Assembly (NCBI RefSeq): GCF_016653355.1
Contig: NZ_NHSK01000075.1
Span: 18,535-82,534, forward strand
DNA: 64,000 nt
Direction: 5' to 3'
Source: Rhodoplanes elegans
Lineage (GTDB): Bacteria > Pseudomonadota > Alphaproteobacteria > Rhizobiales > Xanthobacteraceae
The notes beneath the pieces were generated by a model that was given only the letters and a program-made list of their open reading frames with translations, had not been told where the DNA came from and did not search any database. Made by a program: the position numbers and the translations under genes. This document shows positions 8,247-17,287 of the stretch, in pieces (the first letter of the stretch is position 1; each line of letters begins with the position of its first letter).

Positions 8247-9187
8247 GGGTTGCTCCGCAACGGCCGGCCGAGCGCCAGCGTGACGGCGCGCGCGATGGCG
8301 GCCGGGACGACCGACACGTGGTCCTCGTCGCGGAACTCGACGTAGTCGACCGTGAGCCCGCAGCCGGCGAGCGGCGCGAGGCGCGCCGCCATCTCGCGGG
8401 CATTGTCGACCATGCGGTTGCGCCGCTTCCAAGCGGCGCGGACCTCGACGTCGGTCCCGTCGATTTCCACCGCGGTCGGCTCCTGCTCGCAGCCGCCCAT
8501 GGTGATCAGCAGGCGAAGATCGTTGCCGGGCCGCAGCGCCGCGACGAAATCGCGCTCGTGCGAAAGGACCACCCGGTCGGCGAACCAGATCGACGGGCTC
8601 GCCGCCACATACGTGCGGAACAGCCCCGGCCGCGTGAACAAGGTGTAGAGCGTGAACAGCCCGCCGAAGGAGTGGCCGAACAGCGTGCGGCGCACCGGAT
8701 CGAGCGGAAAATCGCGGCCGATCGCCGGCAGCACGTCGCCTGCGACGAAATCAAGGAACGCGTCGGCGCCGCCGACCGGCGGCCAAGCCGAGTCGTCCGG
8801 CCGCGGCGGCATCGTCAGCGGCCCGCGCGGCGCCGGCGTGTAGTCGAAGGTGCGGCGGACGAGGTCGAGCGGCTCGTCGGTCGGATAGCCGAGTCCGACC
8901 ACCACGGCCGGCACCACGCCGGTCACCTCGGTCCGCCGCGAGCGCAGGGCCACCACCTCGGCGAAGGTCGCGAAGGCGGCGTTGGCGTCGGTCAGCACGA
9001 TCAGCGGCCAGCCGGCCGGCGACGGCGGTTTTCCGTGCGGGCGCGCGACGAAGACGCGATGCTCCAGGCCGTCGCGCGACCGCATCGCCAGCACCTGCGT
9101 GTGCGGCAACGCCGCCGGCGGGGGGCTGTTGCCGGCGGCGTCGAGGCGATCGCGGCGTGCCGCGACCGCCGGTCCCGAGGATCGCAT
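8243..9187 (-). CDS. Alpha/beta-hydrolase, siderophore esterase family (Fes/IroE/BesA-like)
   Basis: A 314-aa esterase (COG2819 type). The nucleophile elbow is FGHSFGGLFTLYTLF (GxSxG), preceded by VVPAVVVGLGYPT and followed by the acid/His region ending in EFRDEDHVSVVPAAI, with the catalytic His. Relatives hydrolyse ferric siderophores such as enterobactin or trim acyl groups. No clear signal peptide is seen, so it is likely cytoplasmic. It overlaps the receptor stop and the binding-protein start by ATGA junctions, so the three genes are translationally coupled. An open frame continues upstream inside the receptor gene and is not used. Confidence 0.88.
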   Translation of the reverse strand: MRSSGPAVAARRDRLDAAGNSPPPAALPHTQVLAMRSRDGLEHRVFVARPHGKPPSPAGWPLIVLTDANAAFATFAEVVALRSRRTEVTGVVPAVVVGLGYPTDEPLDLVRRTFDYTPAPRGPLTMPPRPDDSAWPPVGGADAFLDFVAGDVLPAIGRDFPLDPVRRTLFGHSFGGLFTLYTLFTRPGLFRTYVAASPSIWFADRVVLSHERDFVAALRPGNDLRLLITMGGCEQEPTAVEIDGTDVEVRAAWKRRNRMVDNAREMAARLAPLAGCGLTVDYVEFRDEDHVSVVPAAIARAVTLALGRPLRSNP

Positions 9188-11529
9188 CACCAGCGATACC
9201 TCGCCGTCGCCAGGATGGTGCGCCGCGTGCCGAAATAGCAGCCGGTGTCGAAGCTGCCGCTGCCGGCGCTGCAGGACGCGACATACTCCTTGTCGAACAG
9301 GTTGGAGGCGTTGAGCGACAGGCGCAGCCCCTTGAGCTTTGGCTCGATGGTATCGAAGTCGAAATGGACGGCGGCGTCGACCAGCGTGAAGGCCGGCACC
9401 TCGAGCGTGTTGGCGACGTCGCCGAAGGTCGACGAGACGTGACGCACGCCGGCGCCGAGACCGAGTCCCGCGAACGGGCCGTCGCGGAACGTGTACATGC
9501 CCCACACCGAGCCGAAATACTCCGGCACCTGGATGGGCCGCTTGCCGAGGCTGGTGTCGTTCGCCTGCGTCACCACCATGTCCTGCCAGGTGAAGGCGCC
9601 GAGCAGGTCGATGTTGCGGTTGATGCTCGCCTTGGCCTCGAGCTCGACGCCGCGGGTGCGCACCGCGCCGCTCTGCACGCTGCACGAGCTCGTCGCCGTG
9701 GTGCCGCAGCCCTTGTGGGTCGGGTCGGTGTCGGGCGTCTGCACGTTGTACTGGGTGAGCTCGTAGACGGCCGCCGTGAACAGCATGTTGGTGCCGGGCG
9801 GCTGATACTTGAGGCCGGCCTCGACCTGCTCGCCGGTGGTCGGCTTGAACGGCCGCTTGTAGTAGTCGAGCGTCGAGCCGGTCACCGGCTCGAACGAGGT
9901 CGAGTAGCTGATGTAGGGCGCGAGACCGTTCTCGAAGTGATAGAGCAGCCCGGCCCGCCAGGTGGTCGCCTCGTCGGTTTGCGAGGCCGCCGTGACGGCG
10001 CCCGACGCGATGGTGACCTGGTTGAAGTCGAAACTCGCCCGGTCGCGCCGGATGCCGAACATGCCGATCAGGTTGCCGAGCCGGATCTGATCCTGGATGT
10101 AGAGGCCGAGCTGGTCGTTGGTCTGCTTCGCGTCGCTCTGATAGGCCGGGACGGGGATGTTCTGCCAGTACAGCGGAGCGAGGAAGTTGATGGTGGCGAC
10201 GCCGGTGCTGGCGCTGCCGAGCAGGCGGCTCGCATCGGCGTACTGGTAGTCGAGGCCCATCAGCACCGTGTGCTTGAACGCGCCGGTGTAGAACTGCGCC
10301 TGCACCTGGTTGTCGGTGGCGAGCGAATCGAGCTCGTCCTTCACGTTCGACTTCGACCGGTTGATGATCGACTGCGCCGCGTTGGCGTAGCTGGTCGGAG
10401 AGAGACCGCGGAAGTTCGTCTCGAGATGCATCACCCGCGTGTTCTGGCGGATCGTCCAGACGTCATTGAATCGATGCTCGAACAGCGAGGTGAGCGAGGT
10501 CTGCTTGCGCTCGAACACCTCGTAGCCCGGATCCGAGACGTTGAAGCTCGACGAGATCCAGCCGCTCCGGCTCGGCATCACGGTGCCTTCCTTGGGCAGG
10601 AACACCGAGTAGAAGCTGTTCGGATCCTGGGTGTGGTTGGCGAGCAGCGTCCAGGTGGTGTCGCTGTTGGGCTTCCAGGTCAGCGCCGGGGCGAGCACGT
10701 AGCGGTCGTCCTCGGTGTAGTCGACCTGGGTGCCGGAGTTGCGCGCGAGGGCGGTCAGCCGATAGAGCCAGTGGCCGTCCTTGTCGATCGGGCCGGAGAA
10801 GTCGAACGTGCCCTGCAAGCGCTCGAAGTTGCCGCCCGTGACCTGCACCTCGTGGAACGGCTTGTCGAGCGGCCGCTTGGTGACGAGGTTGATCATGCCG
10901 CCCAGATTGGTTTGTCCATAGAGGATCGACGAAGGGCCGCGCAGCACCTCGATGCGCTCGAGCGTGTAGGGATCGACCGTCGGCACCGCGAACGAGATTC
11001 CGCGCTGCAGCTTGAGGCCGTCCTGGAAGCCGACGAAGCCCTGCAGCACGCCGAGATTGCCGCCGTAGCCGCGCACCGGGATGATGTCGAAGCGGCTCGC
11101 CGGCCGCAGATCGGTCAGCACGCCCGGCGTGTAGCGCAACGCCTGGCTGACGCTCTGGGCCTGCTGGTCCTCCATCTGATCACGGGTGACGATCGACACC
11201 GACTCGGGCGTCTCGACCACCGGCGTGTTGGTCTTGGTGCCGGTCATGCTGCGGTCGGCGACGTAGCCGTCAACCGGGCCGACGGCGCTCCCCGAGGTCG
11301 CCGCGACGCCGCGCGTCGCCGTGACGGCGCCACCCGCACCGCCGGCGCCGGGAGCCGTCGCCTCGCCGCCGCCGCCGACGCCGGTGTCGCGATCCCCCTC
11401 GACCCGGATGGTCGGCAACGCCGTGCTCTGCGCGAGGGCCGTCGCGGCGAAGGTGCCGGTCAGCATCGTCGTGGCGAGCAACAGGCCGACGATCCGCACG
11501 GATCCGCTGGTCGATATCGTGTGAGTCAT
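9187..11529 (-). CDS. TonB-dependent ferric-siderophore outer-membrane receptor
   Basis: A 780-aa outer-membrane receptor. It has a Sec signal peptide (about residues 1-34, ending ATALAQ), a glycine-rich linker, a TonB box/plug region with ETPESVSIVTRDQMEDQQ and PVRGYGG, the LRGPSSILYGQTNLGGMINLVTK plug signature, and a 22-strand barrel ending in the terminal aromatic residue RYRW. The architecture matches the FhuA/FcuA/FpvA siderophore group. It is the first gene of the operon, facing the AraC-type gene 283 bp upstream, where the shared control region lies. Confidence 0.95.
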   Translation of the reverse strand: MTHTISTSGSVRIVGLLLATTMLTGTFAATALAQSTALPTIRVEGDRDTGVGGGGEATAPGAGGAGGAVTATRGVAATSGSAVGPVDGYVADRSMTGTKTNTPVVETPESVSIVTRDQMEDQQAQSVSQALRYTPGVLTDLRPASRFDIIPVRGYGGNLGVLQGFVGFQDGLKLQRGISFAVPTVDPYTLERIEVLRGPSSILYGQTNLGGMINLVTKRPLDKPFHEVQVTGGNFERLQGTFDFSGPIDKDGHWLYRLTALARNSGTQVDYTEDDRYVLAPALTWKPNSDTTWTLLANHTQDPNSFYSVFLPKEGTVMPSRSGWISSSFNVSDPGYEVFERKQTSLTSLFEHRFNDVWTIRQNTRVMHLETNFRGLSPTSYANAAQSIINRSKSNVKDELDSLATDNQVQAQFYTGAFKHTVLMGLDYQYADASRLLGSASTGVATINFLAPLYWQNIPVPAYQSDAKQTNDQLGLYIQDQIRLGNLIGMFGIRRDRASFDFNQVTIASGAVTAASQTDEATTWRAGLLYHFENGLAPYISYSTSFEPVTGSTLDYYKRPFKPTTGEQVEAGLKYQPPGTNMLFTAAVYELTQYNVQTPDTDPTHKGCGTTATSSCSVQSGAVRTRGVELEAKASINRNIDLLGAFTWQDMVVTQANDTSLGKRPIQVPEYFGSVWGMYTFRDGPFAGLGLGAGVRHVSSTFGDVANTLEVPAFTLVDAAVHFDFDTIEPKLKGLRLSLNASNLFDKEYVASCSAGSGSFDTGCYFGTRRTILATARYRW

Positions 11530-11691
11530 GGTCAGCCCCTGTCGTCGAACTCACGGCCGTAGCCGTGTCACGCCCGTCCCCAATTGATCCCGACAGTTAA
11601 CCGCGGGCCGGGGAGGCGTACATTCGACAGGGCGTGTATTTCCTTTGCGAAATCACCAAACGCCTACGACAAAGGGCTTCCCTGCTGCAAT

Positions 11692-11711
11692 TCTAGACTT
11701 CGAAGTTTAGA
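11692..11711. promoter_or_regulatory. 20-bp palindrome between the TonB receptor and the AraC gene (candidate operator)
   Basis: TCTAGACTTCGAAGTTTAGA is an inverted repeat with one symmetrical mismatch, centred on TTCGAA. It is in an unusually A/T-rich stretch of the divergent promoter region, 163 bp from the receptor start and 102 bp from the AraC start. An iron regulator (Irr, RirA or Fur) or the AraC protein could bind here; which one cannot be told from sequence alone. Confidence 0.5.
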
Positions 11712-11812
11712 GCTATACCATTTCGAAATCGCTGGAGAGTCGTTGACGTCACTGTCGCTCTCGACGAAGTTGCTCGCGTGATCGATCGGACGACACCTCG
11801 AGCGGCGGTACA

Positions 11813-12826
11813 ATGAACGCGAGCCAGGACGGCGCGGGCGGACGGCTCGTGCGCCATCGCGACCTGCGGCGGTGGGCCAAGGCGGCCGACTTCCACCTGG
11901 TCGCTCCGGTGCTCGACGACGATGCGGCGCTGCTGCGCGGCGACTTCGTCCAGCTCGTGCTGCGCTCCGGCCTTCAGCTCCACGCCACCGACGTGTGGGA
12001 CCTGCACGACCTCGAGACGCGCGCCGTGCAGGAGCCGGGCCTGACCTTCTCGCTGTTTCTCGAAGGCGGCGTGACGGCCCATGTGGGCGAGCGCGCCTTC
12101 GCCATGGGGCGTCCCGACGCACGGGGCGGCCCGGTCGAGGCCGTGGTGGTGGCCCGCGCACGGCGCGAGATGTTCCGCCGCGTCTCGGCCTGCGGCACCC
12201 ATGTCCGCAAGGTCACCGTGACGGTGTCGCCGCAATGGCTGGAGGAGAGCGGCCTCGACGCCATCGAGGATCATCGCGGCGTCCTGGCGTTCAGCCGCTC
12301 GCATCTCGCCAGCCTGCGCTGGACGCCGTCAGCGCGGCTGGTCTCGCTGGTCGAGCAGATCCTCAAACCGCCGCCCTACGCGCCGCTGATGCGCAACCTG
12401 TACGTGGAGAGCCGGACGCTCGACATCGTCGGCGAGGCGCTCAACGCGGTCGCGCACGCCGACATCGCCGCTCAGGACAGGGTCGCCGCCGCGATGCTGC
12501 GGCCGAAGGACTATGCCCGGGTCCGCGCCGTCTGCGATTTCATCGATGCCCATCTGGACGAAGCCGTGACGCTCGACACGGTCGCCCGCCATGTCGGCAT
12601 GAGCGTCTCGACGCTGCAGCGGGTGTTCCGGGCGGCGCGCGGGACGACGGTCGTCGATCACATCCGGGCCCGCAAGCTGGAGCGCGCCCGCGAGGCGCTG
12701 GAGCGCGACGGCGTCTCGGTCAACGAGGCGGCGTTCCTGGCCGGCTATGCCAACCCGGCGAATTTCGCCACCGCCTTCAAGCGCACCTTCGGCGTGCCGC
12801 CACGCTATTTTCGCGCCAGGCTGTAG
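11813..12826 (+). CDS. AraC-family transcriptional regulator (PchR type)
   Basis: A 337-aa regulator. The N-terminal ~230 residues match the PchR/AlcR siderophore-sensing type in style, with an EPGLTFSLFLEGG stretch. The C-terminal double HTH is clear: LDTVARHVGMSVSTLQRVFR, then VNEAAFLAGYANPANFATAFKRTFGVPPRYFR. Members next to TonB receptors usually activate the receptor operon when the cognate siderophore is present and iron is low; that role here is inferred from divergent position. No strong ribosome-binding site precedes the ATG. Confidence 0.9.
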   Translation: MNASQDGAGGRLVRHRDLRRWAKAADFHLVAPVLDDDAALLRGDFVQLVLRSGLQLHATDVWDLHDLETRAVQEPGLTFSLFLEGGVTAHVGERAFAMGRPDARGGPVEAVVVARARREMFRRVSACGTHVRKVTVTVSPQWLEESGLDAIEDHRGVLAFSRSHLASLRWTPSARLVSLVEQILKPPPYAPLMRNLYVESRTLDIVGEALNAVAHADIAAQDRVAAAMLRPKDYARVRAVCDFIDAHLDEAVTLDTVARHVGMSVSTLQRVFRAARGTTVVDHIRARKLERAREALERDGVSVNEAAFLAGYANPANFATAFKRTFGVPPRYFRARL

Positions 12827-12964
12827 GCGCAGTTCCGGCCGTCGCGGCTCGCGGGATCTGCGCAGCCGCACATCACCGACCGGCTCATCGCGGTCGTCGG
12901 AGCACAGCCGCCATGGCGGGCGCGGCCATGCTCCGGTCGCAACGCGACCAGTGCGACAAACGCC

Positions 12965-13984
12965 CTACTTCGGCAGGACGGGAGTCTCGGGCAGGAAGCC
13001 GGGGCGCCAGATCTGCTCGGCCGTGAGCTTCTCGCCCGGGATGTCGACGTTCTTGTTCATGAAGTCGACGGTGCGCTTCATCGTGTCGAGCGAGACGGTG
13101 CCGAAGCCCTTCTTCTCGACCTCGGGCGTAACGGCGATGCGCTTCAGGATCTCGACCTCCTCGGCGACGATGTCTGGATTGAGCGCCTTGACGTACTGGA
13201 TCTGGATCTGCGCCGCCTCCTTCGGGTTGGCGAGGGCGTACTGCCAGCCGCGCAGCGAGGCGCGCACGAACTTCTTCACGACGTCGGGGTTCTTGGTCAG
13301 ATACTCCTCGGTGGTGCCGATCGAGTTCGAGTAGATGTCGAGCCCGTAGTCGCCGAGGAACAGGCACTTCGGCTTGGCCTCGGTGACGGCGCGGCGGATC
13401 GCCGGCTCGCTCATGATGAACTGGTCGACCGAGGCGACCTTGCGGGCGGCGAGCATCGGCACGCGCGCCGAGCCGTCGATGTTGACGACCTTCAGGGTCT
13501 TGCTGTCGACCCCGTTCATCTCCATGAACGCCTGCACGATGCGCGGCAGGAAAGACGACGTGCTCGACCCGAACTCCAGATTGGCGAGCTGCTTCGGCTC
13601 GGTGACGTTGGCGCCGGGGTCGAGCGAGAACACGCAGTACGGCGGCTTCTGGTAGTTCACGGCGACGATCTTCATGTTGCCGGCGGCCGAGCCCGAGGCG
13701 ACCAGGCTCGGGATGTCGATGAAGCCGATGTCTGCGATGCCGGTGACGACCGAGCGGATCGCGTCGGCCGTGCCCTTGGAGGGGATGATCGAGACGTTGA
13801 GCCCCTCCTCCTTGTAGAAGCCCTTGCCGAGCGCCACGTACCACGGCGCGTGCCGGCCGAGGCTGATGAAGTCGAGGATGAACTTGACGTCGCGCTCCTG
13901 CGCCATCGCGCTCGATGTCAGCACGCTCGAAAGCGCGACGGCCGCGCCGAGTGCGGCTCCGATCAGCTTAGTGACGGTCGACAT
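12965..13984 (-). CDS. ABC transporter substrate-binding protein, NMT1/SsuA-TauA family
   Basis: A 339-aa periplasmic protein with a Sec signal peptide (about residues 1-28, ...TSSAMAQE). The family core is visible as VKFILDFISLGRHAPWYVALGKGFYKEEGLNVSIIPSKG and GIADIGFIDIPSL. Such proteins bind small organic acids, sulfonates, nitrate or pyrimidine precursors. The matching ATPase and permease are probably the + strand pair at 19957-21536, separated by the catabolic genes. It is the last gene of a - strand series and would share the GntR-controlled promoter if co-transcribed, though a 116-bp gap precedes it. Confidence 0.9.
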   Translation of the reverse strand: MSTVTKLIGAALGAAVALSSVLTSSAMAQERDVKFILDFISLGRHAPWYVALGKGFYKEEGLNVSIIPSKGTADAIRSVVTGIADIGFIDIPSLVASGSAAGNMKIVAVNYQKPPYCVFSLDPGANVTEPKQLANLEFGSSTSSFLPRIVQAFMEMNGVDSKTLKVVNIDGSARVPMLAARKVASVDQFIMSEPAIRRAVTEAKPKCLFLGDYGLDIYSNSIGTTEEYLTKNPDVVKKFVRASLRGWQYALANPKEAAQIQIQYVKALNPDIVAEEVEILKRIAVTPEVEKKGFGTVSLDTMKRTVDFMNKNVDIPGEKLTAEQIWRPGFLPETPVLPK

Positions 13985-14100
13985 GTCGGTTCTCCGTGAT
14001 CATCAGAGCCTCGGGGGTGACGTGGACGAGACCGAGCCGCGCATCTCACGTCAGGGTGAACGCACGTTACAGGGACGCAAAAGTCGGACCACAGGGTTGT

Positions 14101-15114
14101 TCATCGCACCGCGCTCCGCTCGGCACCGGCGCAGCCGGCGAGGCGATCGGCCCCGAAGGCCGCGCACGCGTTGTCGTGCCGGATCGTTCGGCGAAGCGCG
14201 GGCGCGAGATGGCCGAGATCGTAATCGGCGCAGTCCGCCCCCATCGGGAACGGCCAGTCGCTGCCGAGCACGATACGGTCGGCGCCCATGACGGCGATCA
14301 GATAATCGAGATAGGCCGGGTGATGCACCAGGCTGTCGACGAAGAAGCGCTTCAGCGCGTCGAGCGGCATCAGGTCGCGCGAGGGAACGCCGGGGCGTTT
14401 CGTGATAACGCCCTGCTGCCAGCGGCCGGCGAGCGTCGCGGCGCAGCCGCCGCCATGGGCCAGCACGACGTGAAGGTTCGGATGGCGCTCGAACACGCCG
14501 CCGAGCACGAAACCGGCGGCCGCGAGCGTCGTCTCGTAAGGGTTGCCGAGCAGGTTCGTGAGATAGTGCCGGTCGAGCCGATCGTCGGGACAATCGCCGG
14601 GGTGCAGGAAGGCGGCGAAGCGGCGCGCCTCCAAGAGACTCCACAGCGACTCGTAGTCAGGATCGGCATAGGAACGCGCCCCGAGCGCCGTGCCGACGAC
14701 GACGCCGGCCCAGCCCTCGTCGAGATGTTCCGCGACCGTGACGGCGAGGCCGGGATCCTCGGTCGGCAGATAGGCGAGCGGCCGCAAGGTCGGCGCATGC
14801 GGCGCGCAGGCTTCGCGAACACCCTCGTTGATGGCGTCCACATAGGCGCGCCGTTCCGCCGGGGCGATGTCGGGCCGGAACAGCGGCGGCGGCACCGACA
14901 CGACGGCGCCGTCGAGCCCGTCGCGCCGCACCCGCTCGACCAGCGCGCCGGCCTCCGAGATCGGCCGCAGCGGCACGCCGTGACCGCACACCTTCAGGGT
15001 GCCGGCGGCCGCCGTCATGCCCCACACGGCCCCCCGCTCCGCCGCCGCGACCAGCGCCGGCGGAATCAGGTGGGTGTGAACATCCCAGCCGCCGGGATCA
15101 GAACGCGTGGTCAT
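14101..15114 (-). CDS. Amidohydrolase-2 family protein (ACMSD/decarboxylase-like)
   Basis: A 337-aa TIM-barrel metal-dependent hydrolase or decarboxylase. Metal ligands are visible in DVHTHLIPP (HxH at the N-terminus), the FERHPNLHVVLAHGGG histidine, and VLGSDWPFPMG (catalytic Asp). This group includes 2-amino-3-carboxymuconate semialdehyde decarboxylase, gamma-resorcylate decarboxylase and isomers. Overlap with the bicupin gene (ATGA) and neighbours FAH and RidA suggest a step in ring-cleavage product processing; the exact substrate is unknown. Confidence 0.85.
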   Translation of the reverse strand: MTTRSDPGGWDVHTHLIPPALVAAAERGAVWGMTAAAGTLKVCGHGVPLRPISEAGALVERVRRDGLDGAVVSVPPPLFRPDIAPAERRAYVDAINEGVREACAPHAPTLRPLAYLPTEDPGLAVTVAEHLDEGWAGVVVGTALGARSYADPDYESLWSLLEARRFAAFLHPGDCPDDRLDRHYLTNLLGNPYETTLAAAGFVLGGVFERHPNLHVVLAHGGGCAATLAGRWQQGVITKRPGVPSRDLMPLDALKRFFVDSLVHHPAYLDYLIAVMGADRIVLGSDWPFPMGADCADYDLGHLAPALRRTIRHDNACAAFGADRLAGCAGAERSAVR

Positions 15115-15935
15115 CGGGCATCGTCGTCGTTGGTGTACCAGGAGGGGCGGACCGGGTAATGCGGGCCGTCGTAGATCTCGAGCAGCACCGAGGTCTCCTC
15201 GGCGATCGTCGGGCCGTGCACGCTGCCCTTCGGGTTCCAGTAGAAGCAGCCCGGCGTCAGCGTCGTGCCGGTCGGGATGTAGCGATACTTCCCCTCCAGG
15301 CAGAACATGAACTGATTGGACGCGTGCGCGTGCGCCTCAGGCACGCCCGAGCCCTTCTCGAACCGCACGAGGCCGATCGACGCGCCGGTCTCCTCGTTGC
15401 GCCAAAGCATCTTCTGCGTCAGGCCGGCGAGCGACTTCGCGGTCCACTCCATGTCGGCGGTCTGGATCAGGATCTCCTTGAACGCCGCCATCGCATCCGC
15501 CGGCATCGCGGGAGCGGCGCCGGCCGGGGCAGCAGACGGCGCTTCGGCCGGCTTCGCCGCGTCGGTGCTCGGCAGCGGGGCCTCCTCGGGCGTGAACGTG
15601 ATGTGCTTGAGCTCGACCAGGCGCGACAGATACGTCACGTTCGACTTGTTGGTGAGCTTGTGGACGGGTCGCATGCCGTCGATGAACACGGTGGCGCCGG
15701 GCGGCTCGAAGGTGCTGCGCGTGTCGCCGAAGATCGTCTCGACCTCGTTCTCGCCGCCGTCGATCGAGATCACCGCATAAGGATGATAGTGGATGTGGAA
15801 GTCGACCGTCTCGCCCGGCTCGACCTTCACCTCCCAGATGCGCACATGCTCGTTCTCGAGCACGACCCGGCTGCCGATCTCGCGCAGCTTGATGCCGAGC
15901 TCCTTCGCCTTCTTCAGTCCGTGAACGTCGCTCAT
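15111..15935 (-). CDS. Bicupin protein
   Basis: A 274-aa protein of two cupin domains. The first (residues ~20-115) has RIWEVKVEPGETVDFHIHYHPYAVIS, a cupin motif 1 with two histidines. An Ala/Pro-rich linker of about 30 residues follows, then a second cupin (~165-270) with PEAHAHASNQFMFCLEG and WNPKGSVHGP. The first domain is a close paralogue of the single-cupin protein encoded just upstream. Cupins act as dioxygenases, isomerases or binding proteins; I do not assign a reaction. Confidence 0.82.
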   Translation of the reverse strand: MSDVHGLKKAKELGIKLREIGSRVVLENEHVRIWEVKVEPGETVDFHIHYHPYAVISIDGGENEVETIFGDTRSTFEPPGATVFIDGMRPVHKLTNKSNVTYLSRLVELKHITFTPEEAPLPSTDAAKPAEAPSAAPAGAAPAMPADAMAAFKEILIQTADMEWTAKSLAGLTQKMLWRNEETGASIGLVRFEKGSGVPEAHAHASNQFMFCLEGKYRYIPTGTTLTPGCFYWNPKGSVHGPTIAEETSVLLEIYDGPHYPVRPSWYTNDDDAR

Positions 15936-15974
15936 GGGCTCTCCTGCTCGGGCGCGTCGTCACCGCGCTCGCGG

Positions 15975-16367
15975 TCATTCCGTGTCGGGTCGCTCGAGGC
16001 TCGGCAGCGGTGCGGTCTCGGGGATCCAGCGGATGTGCTTGAGTTCGATCAGCCGTGCCAGATAGGTCGTCTTGTCGCGATTGGTGAGGCGATGGATCGG
16101 CCGCATGCCGTCGATCAGCACGACATGGCCGGGCGGCTCGTAGGTCGCGCGCCGCTCGCCGAAGATCGTCTCGATCTCGTTCCTGCCGCCCGTCACGGCG
16201 ATCACGACATAGGGGTGGTAATGAATGTGCCAGCCGAGCGTCTCGCCGGGCGCGATCTTCACCTCCCAGATGCGCACATGCGCATTGTCGAGGAGGATCG
16301 TCGAACCGACGTCGTCGAGCGTCAGGCCGCGCTCGGCGGCGAGCTGGAGGCCGTGGCGGTCCGTCAT
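15975..16367 (-). CDS. Single-domain cupin protein
   Basis: A 130-aa cupin with motif 1 GETLGWHIHYHPYVVIAVTGG and motif 2 region YEPPGHVVLIDGMRPIHRLTN. It closely resembles the N-terminal half of the adjacent bicupin (shared HIHYHPY, ETIFGE/D, LIDGMRP, LARLIELKHI and TAPLPS-type blocks), so one arose by duplication of the other, with or without fusion. The start overlaps the FAH gene stop by 4 bp. Confidence 0.85.
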   Translation of the reverse strand: MTDRHGLQLAAERGLTLDDVGSTILLDNAHVRIWEVKIAPGETLGWHIHYHPYVVIAVTGGRNEIETIFGERRATYEPPGHVVLIDGMRPIHRLTNRDKTTYLARLIELKHIRWIPETAPLPSLERPDTE

Positions 16368-17287
16368 GACGCCCCCTCGGCGAGCGCGAGCCTCGCGGAA
16401 AGCGACGGCGAGTGCAGATCCGTGAGCGTCATCGTGTTGCGCAGCTCGCCGAGCCCGGTGCCGCGCACGATCACCTCGTCGCCGGCGTTCAGGAAGATCT
16501 GCGGTGTCCGGGCATTGCCGACGCCGGACGGCGTGCCGGTGAGAAACAGCTCGCCGGCATGCAGCGTCATGCCGCGCGACGCTTCGGCGATCAGGGTCGG
16601 CAGGTCGAAGGCCATCAGCCGCGTCGAGCCGTCCTGCAGCGTGGTGCCGTTGACGACGCAGGTCAAAGTCACATCGCGATAGTCGAGCGCATCGGCCGTC
16701 ACGATCCATGGCCCGATCGGCATGGTCGCGTCGACGCTCTTGCCCTTCAGCCACTGGCCGCCATGGGCGCGCTGCACGCTGCGCAGCGAGATGTCGTTGG
16801 CGAGGCAGTAGCCCCACACGTGATCCATCGCCGCTTCGACCGGGATGTTGCGCCCGGTCCTGCCGATGATCACGGCAAGCTCCGCCTCGTAGTCCCACTG
16901 GTGCGACAGTTCGGGATCGAAGGCGATCGGATCGTTCGGACCGATCACCACGTCGGGCCGCTTGGTGAAGAAGGTCGGATGGTCGGGCTTCGGCACGTCC
17001 TGGCCTTCGCGGCGCCCGAACCCCTCCTCGAAGTGATCCCAGTAGTTCCAGCCCGTGCACAGGATGTCGCGGCCGAAGCGGCGAACGGGCGGCAGCAGCC
17101 GCGCGCCGGCGAGCGGGATCCTTTCGGATGCTCGGTCCGCGGCCGCGCGCAGGCGCGAGAGGCCGTCCGCCCCGCTCTGCACGATGCCGACCAGATCGCC
17201 GAGATCGGCCCGCAGCAGGACGAGGTCGTCACCGTCGACCAGCGCGAGCCGCTCGCCGTCTCGATACGCGACTGCGGCGATCCTCAT
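16364..17287 (-). CDS. Fumarylacetoacetate hydrolase family protein
   Basis: A 307-aa FAH-fold enzyme. The metal-binding acidic residues lie in WDYEAELAVIIGRTGRNI, followed by GYCLANDISLRSVQRAH, the LKGKSVDATMPIGPWIV loop and the LFLTGTPSGVG ending. Related enzymes hydrolyse acylpyruvates or decarboxylate or hydrate 2-oxo-dienoates produced by ring cleavage. Both ends overlap neighbours by 4 bp, showing an operon with the cupin and RidA genes. Confidence 0.9.
   Translation of the reverse strand: MRIAAVAYRDGERLALVDGDDLVLLRADLGDLVGIVQSGADGLSRLRAAADRASERIPLAGARLLPPVRRFGRDILCTGWNYWDHFEEGFGRREGQDVPKPDHPTFFTKRPDVVIGPNDPIAFDPELSHQWDYEAELAVIIGRTGRNIPVEAAMDHVWGYCLANDISLRSVQRAHGGQWLKGKSVDATMPIGPWIVTADALDYRDVTLTCVVNGTTLQDGSTRLMAFDLPTLIAEASRGMTLHAGELFLTGTPSGVGNARTPQIFLNAGDEVIVRGTGLGELRNTMTLTDLHSPSLSARLALAEGAS

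Noticed and set aside
9157..11562. An 801-codon + strand frame opposite the TonB receptor
   Set aside because: Shadow of the receptor gene; no domain features, low-complexity composition.
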